Part shown: positions 8,546 to 16,836 of the stretch, in pieces
Numbering within the stretch: the first letter of the stretch is position 1
Layout of the letters: each line of letters starts with the position of its first letter
Source: Paenibacillus illinoisensis NBRC 15959
Lineage (GTDB): Bacteria; Bacillota; Bacilli; Paenibacillales; Paenibacillaceae
Direction: 5' to 3'
Assembly (NCBI RefSeq): GCF_004000925.1
Contig: NZ_BIME01000012.1
Span: 1 to 64,000 of the forward strand
Length of the DNA stretch: 64,000 nucleotides
Notes under the pieces: generated by a model
What the model was told of the DNA's origin: nothing
Database searches by the model: none
The model's input: only the letters and a program-made list of their open reading frames with translations
Translations under genes and position numbers: made by a program

Positions 8546-9886
8546 ATGGGGAAATATTTTGGTACAGACGGTGTAAGAGGTGTTGCCAATAAAGAACTAA
8601 CGGCGGAGCTGGCTTACAGCATCGGTCGATGTGGCGGTTACGTGCTTGCTGGCGGTGTAGAGAGACCCAAAGTGGTTATCGGGATGGATACCCGGATCTC
8701 GGGACTGATGCTGGAATCTGCGCTGGTTGCAGGTCTATTGTCCATTGGTGCAGATGTCATCCGTCTGGGCGTTGTATCCACTCCGGGAGTGGCCTATATT
8801 ACTCGTTTGCTTAAAGCCGACGCAGGAGTCATGATTTCGGCTTCCCATAATCCGGTAGAAGATAACGGAATCAAGTTTTTTGGCGGGGACGGTTTCAAAT
8901 TGTCTGACGAGACGGAGAACCGGATCGAAGAACTGATGGATGCTGAAACGGATCAATTGCCACGTCCTGTTGGCGGCGGATTGGGTACCGTAACGGTAGA
9001 TGAGCAATCGCGTTACAGTTATCTCGAATACCTGAAAACAACCGTAACCGAGTCGTTCTCTGGACTTAAAATTGTACTCGATTGTGCCAATGGAGCAGCT
9101 TATGAGCTGGCACCTAAACTGTTTACAGAGCTTGGGGCGGAAGTCATTGCGATTGGTGCTGAGCCCAATGGCCTGAATATCAATGAGCAATGTGGTTCCA
9201 CACACCCGGAGCATCTGAAACAAGAAGTGCTTAAACATAAAGCGGATCTGGGTCTTGCTTTTGATGGAGATGCGGATCGTCTGATTGCTATTGATGAAAC
9301 GGGCGCAGAGGTCGATGGAGACTTCATCCTGTGCATCTGTGGTGATGCGATGAATCGTGCGGGCAAGCTAAAAGACAGCACAGTGGTATCCACCGTCATG
9401 AGTAATATCGGATTTTATAAAGCGACGGAGAAGCTTGCACTGAAAACAGCTAAAACGGCTGTGGGCGACCGCTATGTGATGGAGGAGATGCGCCGCGGTG
9501 GGTATAATCTGGGTGGTGAGCAGTCCGGCCATGTTATTTTCCTGGATTACAATACAACCGGGGATGGCATGCTGACAGCTATTCAACTCGTGGATACCCT
9601 CAAGGCATCGGGCAAGAAGCTGAGTGATCTGAAATCACTAATGACTCAGTACCCACAGGTTCTGGTCAACGTCCGTGTGGAAGACAAGAGCAAATACGAA
9701 GGTAATGCTGCAATCGAGCAGGCTATTGCTACTGTAGAACAACAGCTTGGTGATAATGGACGTGTTCTTGTTCGTGCGTCTGGTACAGAATCTCTGATTC
9801 GTGTTATGGCGGAAGGACCAGATAAAGGTGAACTGGAGCAGTTTGTATCACAGATCGCAGACGTGGTGCAAAAGGAACTGGTTTAA
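8546..9886 (+). CDS. glmM: Phosphoglucosamine mutase
   Basis: It converts glucosamine-6-phosphate to glucosamine-1-phosphate for UDP-GlcNAc and peptidoglycan synthesis. At 446 aa it has full family length. MGKYFGTDGVRG opens the protein, the phosphoserine loop SASHNP carries Ser100, the metal site is DGDADR (240-245), and RASGTES near the C-terminus binds phosphate. AAAAGGAG precedes ATG 8546. It is the third gene of the cda operon. No classical terminator follows, and a new promoter-like site at 9943 precedes the glmS leader. Confidence 0.97.
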   Translation: MGKYFGTDGVRGVANKELTAELAYSIGRCGGYVLAGGVERPKVVIGMDTRISGLMLESALVAGLLSIGADVIRLGVVSTPGVAYITRLLKADAGVMISASHNPVEDNGIKFFGGDGFKLSDETENRIEELMDAETDQLPRPVGGGLGTVTVDEQSRYSYLEYLKTTVTESFSGLKIVLDCANGAAYELAPKLFTELGAEVIAIGAEPNGLNINEQCGSTHPEHLKQEVLKHKADLGLAFDGDADRLIAIDETGAEVDGDFILCICGDAMNRAGKLKDSTVVSTVMSNIGFYKATEKLALKTAKTAVGDRYVMEEMRRGGYNLGGEQSGHVIFLDYNTTGDGMLTAIQLVDTLKASGKKLSDLKSLMTQYPQVLVNVRVEDKSKYEGNAAIEQAIATVEQQLGDNGRVLVRASGTESLIRVMAEGPDKGELEQFVSQIADVVQKELV

Positions 9887-9942
9887 CACCTTAGATATAC
9901 ATTTTGTGTACACATTCCCACTGTGGGATTGCCATCATAGAA

Positions 9943-9951
9943 TGGTATAAT
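9943..9951 (+). promoter_or_regulatory. Extended -10 promoter for the glmS leader
   Basis: TGG-TATAAT (9943-9951) fits an extended -10 element. No good -35 lies 16-18 bp upstream, as is common for this class. The predicted start near 9958 would give a leader of about 670 nt that contains the ribozyme. Confidence 0.5.
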
Positions 9952-9983
9952 AAAGGGTATATGCTTGAAGCAAGAACAAAAAT

Positions 9984-10036
9984 CCCGCGTCCCGACTGGC
10001 AAGGCCTAAGGTCTGATAATCCGGTCGGGATTGTGG
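9984..10036 (+). ncRNA. Stable hairpin in the glmS leader
   Basis: CCCGACTGG (9991-9999) pairs with CCGGTCGGG (10021-10029), extended by CCCGC (9984-9988) with GTGGG (10032-10036). There is no U tract, so it is not a standard terminator. It starts about 25 nt after the predicted transcription start. Its role is unknown; a 5'-end stabiliser is one possibility. Confidence 0.4.
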
Positions 10037-10155
10037 GTAAATATGCTGATTTGGTCACAGGTACTTTGCTCCATTGCAAAATGAACCTGACGTGCATATA
10101 ATGAGTGGAGTCGTCATTCAGACACAGAAAGTGAGGATCGTAAGGTATTAGTTAC

Positions 10156-10362
10156 ACAAGCGCCAGAGCTTGAAGTTGCGCGGGAAGGATTCTGAAGCGG
10201 TATGGATCTTGGAACTCGAGATTCACTGATCAGGATCGACGGCAATCAAGCTGACGAGGTGGAGGTGTTCGGATTGTTCGGCGGGGACCTCCCGGTGATG
10301 CACCATAGCCGTAAACCGGATTGCGGAAAATGGATGGGTGACTGTCCACACAACGCGCCGGT
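10156..10362 (+). ncRNA. glmS ribozyme/riboswitch (GlcN6P-responsive)
   Basis: The self-cleaving RNA upstream of glmS is recognisable by its core. The cleavage site is A-GCGCC (cut before G10160). P1 pairs AGCTTG (10167-10172) with CAAGCT (10247-10252). GACGAGG, GGAGG...TTCGGCGG...CCTCCCGG, AGCCGTAAA and the GGGTGACT segment then follow in the order known from Bacillus. Glucosamine-6-phosphate acts as cofactor for cleavage, which destabilises the glmS mRNA. Unusually, about 74 nt separate the two P1 strands where only a short loop is normal. Confidence 0.93.
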
Positions 10363-10627
10363 AGGTGCAATAGTAAACTAAAATTCAAATGAATGTGCGC
10401 GAAGAGCAAAATAGGTGCGCGGACGGAAAAATGATGTACATTCATGATTGCATTCATAACATCTTATGATGACTGAAGAGCGGCAAGAGGCCGGTCTGAT
10501 CATTGATAATTGAATAGGTAACAGGTATTCATGATACATTTAGGCAATCATTCATTTTTTCGATATGCCGCGACAGCCTGTTTCTCTTCGTGACACAGTA
10601 TTCATATACAAACGGAGGAACTAAACT
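10363..10627. other. Untranslated spacer between ribozyme and glmS
   Basis: About 265 nt of AT-rich leader without a credible gene. It would become the 5' end of the cleaved mRNA. The only clear signal is the glmS ribosome site ACGGAGGAAC just before 10628. Confidence 0.5.
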
Positions 10628-12460
10628 ATGTGCGGTATTGTTGGATATATTGGTAATAAGAACACTCAATCGGTATTGGTCGAAGGATTGAAAAAGCTCG
10701 AGTATCGTGGTTATGATTCTGCAGGTATCGCGGTATTCACACCGGAAGGTCTGCAAATCACGAAAGCTCTCGGTCGTCTTGCGAACCTTGAAGCCAAGCT
10801 GGATGGTGCTCCACTGGTAGGTAATGCCGGAATCGGACACACACGTTGGGCAACTCATGGTAAACCATCGGATGAGAACTCCCATCCACACACTGATGGA
10901 AGCCAGAAATTCTCTGTGGTTCACAACGGTATCATTGAGAACTATCTCGAACTGAAGGATGAACTGATCGCTCAAGGTCATACGTTCACTTCCGAGACAG
11001 ATACTGAAGTTATCTCTCACCTGATTGCACGTGAATACAATGGTGATATCGTTAAAACAGTGCAAAAAGTGATCACGTTGTTGCGTGGTGCATTCGCACT
11101 GGGTGTATTGACAGAGCATGAGCCGGAGAAACTCGTAGCTGTGCGTCAAGCAAGTCCATTGATTATTGGTATTGGTGAAGGCGAGAACTTCATTGGTTCC
11201 GACATCCCGGCAATTCTGGAACATACACGTAACGTGTACATTCTGAATGATGGTGAAATGGCTGTATTGACACATGATGCTGTCGAATTGATGACGATTG
11301 AAGGCAACTTTATTTCTCGGGAAATGATTCGTGTCGATTGGGATGCTGTAACTGCAGAAAAAGGCGGATTCGAGCACTTCATGTTGAAAGAAATTCATGA
11401 GCAACCAAAAGCATACCGTGATACCATGCTGGGTCGCATCGATAATGAAAGCAAAAAGGTTCAGCTTCCTGAGTTGAAAATGACTGAAGAACAAATTAAA
11501 AATATTCGTAACGTTCAAATCATTGCATGTGGTACTGCGTACCATGCAGGTCTCGTTGGACGTACAGTAATTGAGCAATTGGTACGTATTCCGGTTGAAA
11601 CGGATGTTGCTTCCGAGTACCGCTATCGTTCCCCAATCGTGGGCAAAGATACACTCGTTATCGTTGTAAGCCAATCTGGTGAAACTGCGGATACGCTTGC
11701 TGCACTGCGCGAAGCACAATCCAATGGTGCACATGTACTGGCCATTACTAACGTAGTGGGCAGCTCCATTGCACGTGATGCAGACGATGTGATTGCAACA
11801 CTGGCAGGACCGGAAATCGCGGTTGCTTCCACCAAAGCATATACATCACAGTTGATCGCTTTTAACTTGCTTGGTCTGTACCTTGCACAAGTGCGCGGTA
11901 CACAAACAGCCGAAGAGATTGCACATACCCTGGCAGCAATGCAGGCATTGCCAGAGCAAGTGGAGTCCATGCTGGAGCAAGCGGATGCGATCAAAGGATA
12001 CGCAGAGCAAATCTCCAAACATCAACATCTCTTCTTCATCGGCCGCGGTCTCGATTATGCGGTAGCTCAAGAAGGATCGTTGAAACTGAAAGAGATCTCT
12101 TACATCCACTCTGAGGCATACGCTGCAGGTGAGTTGAAACACGGTACACTGGCATTGATCGAAGACGGTATTCCTGTTATTGCCTTGGCAACACAAGAGA
12201 ACGTACTCGAGAAAACAGTGAGCAACATCAAGGAAGTAAAAGCACGTGGCGCGGATGTACTGGCAATTACGTACGAAGAGCACGTAGCAAGCTTGCTGAA
12301 ATCCGTAGACCAAGCGTTTGCGATTCCTAAGACACTGCCACTGCTCAGCCCGGCGTTGTCCGTAGTTGCATTGCAACTGCTGGCATACTACGCTTCCCTG
12401 GCACTGGGTCACGATGTGGATAAACCACGTAACCTGGCGAAAAGCGTAACGGTTGAGTAA
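10628..12460 (+). CDS. glmS: Glutamine--fructose-6-phosphate aminotransferase
   Basis: It makes glucosamine-6-phosphate from fructose-6-phosphate and glutamine, the first committed step to UDP-GlcNAc. The 610-aa enzyme has the N-terminal class-II glutaminase domain beginning MCGIVGYIG, with Cys at position 2 as nucleophile after Met removal. Two SIS sugar-phosphate domains follow (ACGTAYHAG, SQSGETADT, then FIGRG, LKLKEISYIHSEAYAAGELKHG), and it ends with the conserved KSVTVE. Its product feeds back through the leader ribozyme and is the substrate of GlmM upstream. A terminator follows at 12541. Confidence 0.98.
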   Translation: MCGIVGYIGNKNTQSVLVEGLKKLEYRGYDSAGIAVFTPEGLQITKALGRLANLEAKLDGAPLVGNAGIGHTRWATHGKPSDENSHPHTDGSQKFSVVHNGIIENYLELKDELIAQGHTFTSETDTEVISHLIAREYNGDIVKTVQKVITLLRGAFALGVLTEHEPEKLVAVRQASPLIIGIGEGENFIGSDIPAILEHTRNVYILNDGEMAVLTHDAVELMTIEGNFISREMIRVDWDAVTAEKGGFEHFMLKEIHEQPKAYRDTMLGRIDNESKKVQLPELKMTEEQIKNIRNVQIIACGTAYHAGLVGRTVIEQLVRIPVETDVASEYRYRSPIVGKDTLVIVVSQSGETADTLAALREAQSNGAHVLAITNVVGSSIARDADDVIATLAGPEIAVASTKAYTSQLIAFNLLGLYLAQVRGTQTAEEIAHTLAAMQALPEQVESMLEQADAIKGYAEQISKHQHLFFIGRGLDYAVAQEGSLKLKEISYIHSEAYAAGELKHGTLALIEDGIPVIALATQENVLEKTVSNIKEVKARGADVLAITYEEHVASLLKSVDQAFAIPKTLPLLSPALSVVALQLLAYYASLALGHDVDKPRNLAKSVTVE

Positions 12461-12540
12461 GAGGTAAATCGTTCGTTTCGATAATGGATAAGAGTAGTGA
12501 ATGGTATTCATGAAATCCTAAACTAATGTAATAGTTAGTA

Positions 12541-12577
12541 AAAAAGATGATATGACTTGGTCATATCATCTTTTTTT
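12541..12577 (+). terminator. Terminator of glmS
   Basis: A perfect 12-bp stem, AGATGATATGAC / GTCATATCATCT, with a TTG loop is followed by TTTTTTT. Confidence 0.92.
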
Positions 12578-12656
12578 GTTATCCAGTATACTGAACATAA
12601 GTTTTTTCATCATCCGATCAATTTAAATAAACATATTCCAAGATGAAAGAGGTAAA

Positions 12657-13175
12657 ATGATGGCGACTTGTGCAGATGTGTTGATTGTGATCGATCTACA
12701 AAATGGCGTATGTTACAGTGGTGAGAATTATTTATATGAGTTGCCGAATTTACTCGATAGAGTCAATCGGAGAATTGCTATTTATAGAGAATTAGATAAA
12801 CCTATCATTTTTGTTCAGCACGGTGATGAAGAATTAGTGCCTGGAGAGGAACCATGGGCTATTCATTCCGATCTGGATGTTCAAGAGCAAGACGTTTTTG
12901 TGCGGAAAATACATGCGAATTCATTTTATAACACAAACCTGAAAAGCCTTCTTGACCAATTCACTGTAAACCGTATCGAGTTTTGCGGAGCGCAAACCGA
13001 ATATTGTATGGATGCAACGATTAAATTCGCTCATGGGCTGGGATACGAAAACTACATGATACGTAATGCAACCTCTACTTTAGATAATCGATGGATGTCT
13101 GCAAAAGAGACCATTTCCTTTTATGAACACATATGGGGAGATAGATTTTTGAATTGGATAGATGATGAATTGTAG
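12657..13175 (+). CDS. Isochorismatase-family cysteine hydrolase
   Basis: The 172-aa cytosolic alpha/beta hydrolase carries the family triad: Asp13 in VIDLQNG, Lys84 in VRKIHANSF and Cys117 in GAQTEYCMDATIKFA. Relatives hydrolyse isochorismate, nicotinamide or other amides; the substrate here cannot be told. Two in-frame ATGs (12657, 12660) follow AAAGAGG; the first is given. It is a single gene between terminators, in a region of lower GC than glmS. Confidence 0.88.
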   Translation: MMATCADVLIVIDLQNGVCYSGENYLYELPNLLDRVNRRIAIYRELDKPIIFVQHGDEELVPGEEPWAIHSDLDVQEQDVFVRKIHANSFYNTNLKSLLDQFTVNRIEFCGAQTEYCMDATIKFAHGLGYENYMIRNATSTLDNRWMSAKETISFYEHIWGDRFLNWIDDEL

Positions 13176-13496
13176 ATGTCAATTTGAGAATCATAGAAAA
13201 ACGCCCCATATATAATCACTACGTGAGCATTGATCAGCCGAGTTTAAAAGATCTGTATTCGTTAATGACATTAATCTAAGTAATTGTAATGTAGTAAAGG
13301 GTCCTGATGGCAATCAATACTGTCATAGGACCCTTTTTGTTATCCAACAATAAGCCGTTTTTCTCTGTTTGAATATCAGTGCATGCTGTTTAAGTCTTTA
13401 AGGTTTGGCAGGTCAGTTAAAGCTCCTAATATAGCTTAGAGACAAACGTACTATCTTACGGAGGCCATCCTGCTGTCACTCCTGAACAGCTTTTGA
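13176..13496. other. Intergenic region between isochorismatase-like and nitroreductase genes
   Basis: Holds the terminator at 13296-13340 and otherwise no gene I can support. The genes on either side converge. Confidence 0.5.
13296..13340 (+). terminator. Terminator (convergent region)
   Basis: AAAGGGTCCT / AGGACCCTTT forms a 10-bp stem around a 21-nt loop, followed by TTTTTGTT. Confidence 0.75.
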
Positions 13497-14147
13497 TTAT
13501 GCCCAAGTGGTAATCGTATCAACCGGGAGGCGATAGGAAGGATGTCCATTTTTGACAGCTTTGCCTATGGAAATCAGCATCACGGGTTGGAAACGTTCTT
13601 TGTCCAGGCCAAAGACTTCGGCAATTCGGTCTTTATCATAACCGGCCATGGGATTGGTATCATATCCGTGGGCACGGGCAACGAGCATGAGCTGCATACT
13701 AATAAGGCCTGAGTCAATGAGATTCATGTCACGCAGCTCGGATGGACTCATGTTGGCATAATAAGGCTTTGCCTGCTGCATCTGCATTTCCTTGATGTCC
13801 TGCGGCATGTATCCCAATTCCACTGATTTACTGAAAATCTCGTCCATATACGCTATGTTCTCGGCATCGTAAAATACAGCAATAACTGCTGATGAGGTAA
13901 GAACCTGTGTTTGGTTGAAAGAGGCCAGTGGAGCAAGCTTCTCTTTTCCTTCAGCACTGTCGATAACAAGGAAACGCCAGGGTTGCATGTTAATGGCAGA
14001 GGGGGCCCGGGAAGCCTTCGCCAATATCTCACTCAATTCCTCACGGCTGATTTTCACCTCGGGGTTGTAGACTTTAACGGAACGACGTTCCAGGACGATG
14101 CTATCAAAATCATTTGTTCTGTTAGATTGGCCAGTGGTTGTATCCAT
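13497..14147 (-). CDS. Nitroreductase-family FMN oxidoreductase
   Basis: The 216-aa protein has the nitroreductase fold signatures: an N-terminal LERRSVKVYNPE segment that binds FMN phosphate, SRAPSAINMQPWRFLVI, and a C-terminal GKAVKNGHPSYRLP. Family members are FMN-dependent NAD(P)H oxidoreductases acting on nitro compounds, quinones or related electrophiles. The gene is divergent from a MerR-type regulator. Its promoter has the 19-bp spacer with internal palindrome typical of MerR-activated genes, so it is probably the regulated target and may have a detoxification role. Confidence 0.88.
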   Translation of the reverse strand: MDTTTGQSNRTNDFDSIVLERRSVKVYNPEVKISREELSEILAKASRAPSAINMQPWRFLVIDSAEGKEKLAPLASFNQTQVLTSSAVIAVFYDAENIAYMDEIFSKSVELGYMPQDIKEMQMQQAKPYYANMSPSELRDMNLIDSGLISMQLMLVARAHGYDTNPMAGYDKDRIAEVFGLDKERFQPVMLISIGKAVKNGHPSYRLPVDTITTWA

Positions 14148-14213
14148 GTCGTTATCTCTCCTCGATCATATTTGCGTGATTGGATTCAGGCTTTCATCCG
14201 ACTCACTATGAGG

Positions 14214-14244
14214 AGTGTAAACTATGAAGTATACTTTATAGCAA
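14214..14244 (-). promoter_or_regulatory. MerR-type promoter of the nitroreductase gene
   Basis: On the minus strand, -35 TTGCTA (14239-14244) and -10 TACACT (14214-14219) are separated by 19 bp. The spacer holds a near-perfect 20-bp palindrome (14222-14241, centre AAGTATACTT). Overlong spacers with central operators are the hallmark of MerR-family activation by DNA distortion. Confidence 0.75.
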
Positions 14245-14267
14245 GAGCACGAAGAGGGGGATCCATA

Positions 14268-14633
14268 TTGAAAATTAGTGAAGTAGCAAAACAAGTAAAC
14301 CTTCCTATATCAACGATCCGTTACTATGAAAAGATAGGTATTATCACGGATGAGCATGTTCTGAGAGACCAGAATAACTACCGGGTATATGATTCAGGCA
14401 TCGTACAGCATCTGGATGTGGTTAAGCAAAGCTTGGCTGTTGGCTTTACGATTCAGGATATTCAATCCATGATCTCCAAAGCTGGATTTTCACGAAATGA
14501 ACAGAGAAGCATTCTTCAGGATAAGATATCCGAAATTGAAGAAGTACAGATGAAGCTGGAACACGCTAAACAAAATCTGTACGACATCCTTGAGACGGAT
14601 ATTACTTGTGAGGATGGATTCGGAAAGCATTAG
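14268..14633 (+). CDS. MerR-family transcriptional regulator
   Basis: The 121-aa regulator opens with the MerR winged-helix domain (KISEVAKQVNLPISTIRYYEKIGII, then NYRVYDSGIVQHLDVVKQSLAVGFTIQDI). A coiled dimerisation helix and a short tail with a single Cys (ITCEDG) follow. It resembles the AdhR-like, aldehyde- or electrophile-responsive branch, but the effector is unknown. TTG 14268 is chosen because GAGGGGG lies eight bases upstream and the domain begins there; the frame stays open far upstream without homology. It is divergent from the nitroreductase it probably controls. Confidence 0.87.
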   Translation: MKISEVAKQVNLPISTIRYYEKIGIITDEHVLRDQNNYRVYDSGIVQHLDVVKQSLAVGFTIQDIQSMISKAGFSRNEQRSILQDKISEIEEVQMKLEHAKQNLYDILETDITCEDGFGKH

Positions 14634-14644
14634 ATCACTTCAAA

Positions 14645-15625
14645 TCAAACATGCTCCAGTAAATCCAGATAATATTGTCTCAGCGCTTCCTTCAAGCTGG
14701 CTGGCTTCATGATCTGAATGGTTTTGCCATAGCCCGAAAGATAACGAATGATAAATTCAAGCTCATGAGGTTCATACGAACCAACAAGATAGGTCTGTTC
14801 CGCATACACTTCGAGTTTCATGGATGGAAAGTGTTCCTGCTGAAATAGCTCCATTCCCGCATCATTGATGCGGCATTGAAAGGGGATGGCTTGTTCTGAT
14901 GGCTTCCAGAGCGAATGGGCATCCTGGAGCGAAAGCTCCTTGATATGATCCAAGGGCTCGATATCCGTTAGTTGGGGTGATGATATTCGGTCACATCGGA
15001 ATACGCGGTAGGCTTGCTTGTGCAGGTCATATGCCTGGCAATACCAATAGCCTCTCATCGCATAGAGGGCAATGGGCTGGATGGTGCGGACATTGGAGCT
15101 GGTTACGTTTGAAGACGAGCTCTTGGTATGTCTGCTCGTGCGAACATTTTGATAAACAATCTGTATCACTGTATTCTGTACGGCGGACATCAATAGAAAC
15201 TCCAGGTTCTCACTATCCTTAATTTGCTCCGTATGTTTGAACGAAACCCGATGCTGTATGTTCTGGATTTCCAGACGCTGCTTATCGGATAACGCGTTTA
15301 TGAATTTCTCATGAATCGAACGGAAGGTAGCCTGAAAGGGCAGGTTAGAGAAACTCCGAAGGGCCTGTATGGCAAAATAAAGGGCATGAAGCTCTCCCGT
15401 GTTAAACGATATGGGGGGCAGCTGCATCTGTTGAAGCAGACGATACCCGCCGTACCTCCCGTACTCGGCATAGATGGGTGCACCGAGTTCTTCCAATGAG
15501 GCGATATCTCTTAACGCGGTTCGTTTGGAGATCTGAAACTCCTGCATGAGATCCTGCAGGGTAAACTGCTGTTTTTGATTGATAAAGCGCAGCATCTGGT
15601 TCATGCGTTCTGATTTTTTCATCAT
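14645..15625 (-). CDS. YafY-type HTH/WYL-domain regulator
   Basis: The 326-aa regulator has an N-terminal DeoR-like winged helix (RMNQMLRFINQKQQFTLQDLMQEFQISKRTALRDIASLEELGAPIY followed by the GGYRL wing). A central WYL domain (IQPIALYAMRGYWYCQAYD, then YRVFRCDRI) and a C-terminal WCX segment follow. WYL domains bind small ligands or nucleic acid. The start ATGATG at 15625 has AAAGG upstream; the frame runs on to 15775 without conservation. It is divergent from the VOC gene at 15715, with an inverted repeat between them that is probably its operator. Confidence 0.88.
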   Translation of the reverse strand: MMKKSERMNQMLRFINQKQQFTLQDLMQEFQISKRTALRDIASLEELGAPIYAEYGRYGGYRLLQQMQLPPISFNTGELHALYFAIQALRSFSNLPFQATFRSIHEKFINALSDKQRLEIQNIQHRVSFKHTEQIKDSENLEFLLMSAVQNTVIQIVYQNVRTSRHTKSSSSNVTSSNVRTIQPIALYAMRGYWYCQAYDLHKQAYRVFRCDRISSPQLTDIEPLDHIKELSLQDAHSLWKPSEQAIPFQCRINDAGMELFQQEHFPSMKLEVYAEQTYLVGSYEPHELEFIIRYLSGYGKTIQIMKPASLKEALRQYYLDLLEHV

Positions 15626-15641
15626 AAAGAAACCTTTCAAT

Positions 15642-15660
15642 GGTGCCATGTATTGGCACC
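15642..15660. promoter_or_regulatory. Candidate operator of the WYL regulator
   Basis: GGTGCCA-N5-TGGCACC is a perfect inverted repeat with 7-bp arms. Its right arm overlaps a plus-strand -35 TTGGCA (15653-15658), 17 bp from -10 GATAAG (15676-15681), which would drive the VOC gene. It also sits 17 bp before the regulator start, fitting autorepression and repression of the target. Confidence 0.65.
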
Positions 15661-15714
15661 TTTTGTTGTTATGATGATAAGTGTAATCCAATCGAACCAA
15701 GGAGGCAAACGATA

Positions 15715-16158
15715 ATGAATTTTGAAGTGATCCCATTTTTGTCGATGAACGGGGATGCGGCAGCAGCCATAGCATTTTATGAGAAGGTTTTGGGGGCCAA
15801 AGTGCTTTTTAAGAAAAGTTATAAAGAGATGAAGGAAATGAACCCGGGCTTCGATTACCCTGCTGGCCAAGATGAGTATATTACACATTCGGTGCTGGAG
15901 ATTGGGGTAAACAAGATCATGATTGCAGAGGAGGCAATGGATCCGGAGAGACCTTGGCAGCTCGGAAACAGTACATCGCTATGTATTCAATCCAAGGATA
16001 AAAGTACGATGGATCATCTGTATACCTCTCTTGTACAACATGAGGACGTGAAAGTGCTCGTGCCTTACGAACAAAATGAATTTAGCCCAGGTTATGGGAT
16101 TGTGCGTGATCCGTTCGGCATTGCGATTCAGCTCTGTGTGACCGTGCACGATTTCTAA
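15715..16158 (+). CDS. PhnB-like VOC-family protein
   Basis: The 147-aa protein has the paired beta-alpha-beta-beta-beta modules of the vicinal-oxygen-chelate superfamily, PhnB/YjdN-like branch: FLSMNGDAAAAIAFYEKVLGAKVLF at the N-terminus and VLVPYEQNEFSPGYGIVRDPFGIAIQL at the C-terminus. Such proteins are small-molecule binding or glyoxalase-like; the substrate is unknown. AAGGAGG lies ten bases before ATG 15715. It is divergent from the WYL regulator, which likely controls it. Confidence 0.86.
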   Translation: MNFEVIPFLSMNGDAAAAIAFYEKVLGAKVLFKKSYKEMKEMNPGFDYPAGQDEYITHSVLEIGVNKIMIAEEAMDPERPWQLGNSTSLCIQSKDKSTMDHLYTSLVQHEDVKVLVPYEQNEFSPGYGIVRDPFGIAIQLCVTVHDF

Positions 16159-16212
16159 CATAAAATCAAGGACGGGGGTGCTCGCCGAGTTCGATAGAGT
16201 ATCATCAAAAGC

Positions 16213-16268
16213 AACAAAAAAAGAAGAACCATTGGCAACCATACCAGTGTGTTCTTCTTTCTTTGTTT
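16213..16268. terminator. Bidirectional terminator
   Basis: AAAGAAGAAC (16220-16229) pairs with GTTCTTCTTT (16251-16260), extended by A-rich and T-rich flanks on either side. It serves the VOC gene and the converging transporter genes. Confidence 0.75.
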
Positions 16269-16348
16269 TCCCGAAGAGGAATGTTCCGGCAATCTAAAGA
16301 TGGCCTGATCATCGCGGAATACAAGAGCCTATCCTTCTTTTTACTCAT

Positions 16349-16825
16349 TTACTTTGTAACTGTGACGCCCTGAGCTTCATCATTTTTTTCACTGAAAATC
16401 AAAGCTAGTGCAGCGAGCATCAAAACGAGAGAGACAGCCCGCTGCCAGGAAAACTCAATGAGCTCACTGCCGAACAGCCCCGTTGCATCGATAATAAAAC
16501 CAGCAACAATCTGACCTACGATTGCCGTAAGGTTGGCAGGTGTTACCCCGAGTGTATTCACAGCAAAAGTTGATAGGAACAGATATCCAAAGCCCATGAA
16601 CACGGCAGAGAGCTGCAATTTGGGTGCATGAAGCAAGTCGAGCAGGTGCCCACTGCCAAAAAAGTTAATCAGCACGGCGAGAATCAGTGTACCTGATGCA
16701 AAAGTGAAAAACACGGTCTCCAGCAGGCCGATATTACGGCTAATGGTGCCATTAATGGAGGACTGTGCACTAAGCACTGCTCCACCGATCAAAGTAACGA
16801 TAACAATTAATAAACCTATGCCCAT
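16349..16825 (-). CDS. YdcZ-type DMT membrane protein (second of a pair)
   Basis: The 158-aa integral membrane protein has about five hydrophobic helices (GIGLLIVIVTLIGG, FFTFASGTLILAVLI, FMGFGYLFLSTFAV, LTAIVGQIVAGFII, AVSLVLMLAALALIF). The pattern is that of the YdcZ/DUF606 branch of the drug/metabolite transporter superfamily, whose small members often occur as adjacent pairs. ATG 16825 has AAGGAGG seven bases upstream; the open frame continues further without a site. It lies 11 bp after its partner gene, and both are divergent from an AraC regulator. Confidence 0.82.
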   Translation of the reverse strand: MGIGLLIVIVTLIGGAVLSAQSSINGTISRNIGLLETVFFTFASGTLILAVLINFFGSGHLLDLLHAPKLQLSAVFMGFGYLFLSTFAVNTLGVTPANLTAIVGQIVAGFIIDATGLFGSELIEFSWQRAVSLVLMLAALALIFSEKNDEAQGVTVTK

Positions 16826-16836
16826 GGTGATCCTCC

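Noticed and set aside
10529..11734. 401-codon minus-strand frame inside glmS, and similar long antisense frames at 54044-55435, 40532-41620 and 2201-3079
   Set aside because: They are antisense to well-recognised genes, have no ribosome sites and encode Cys/His/Phe-rich sequences typical of shadow frames.
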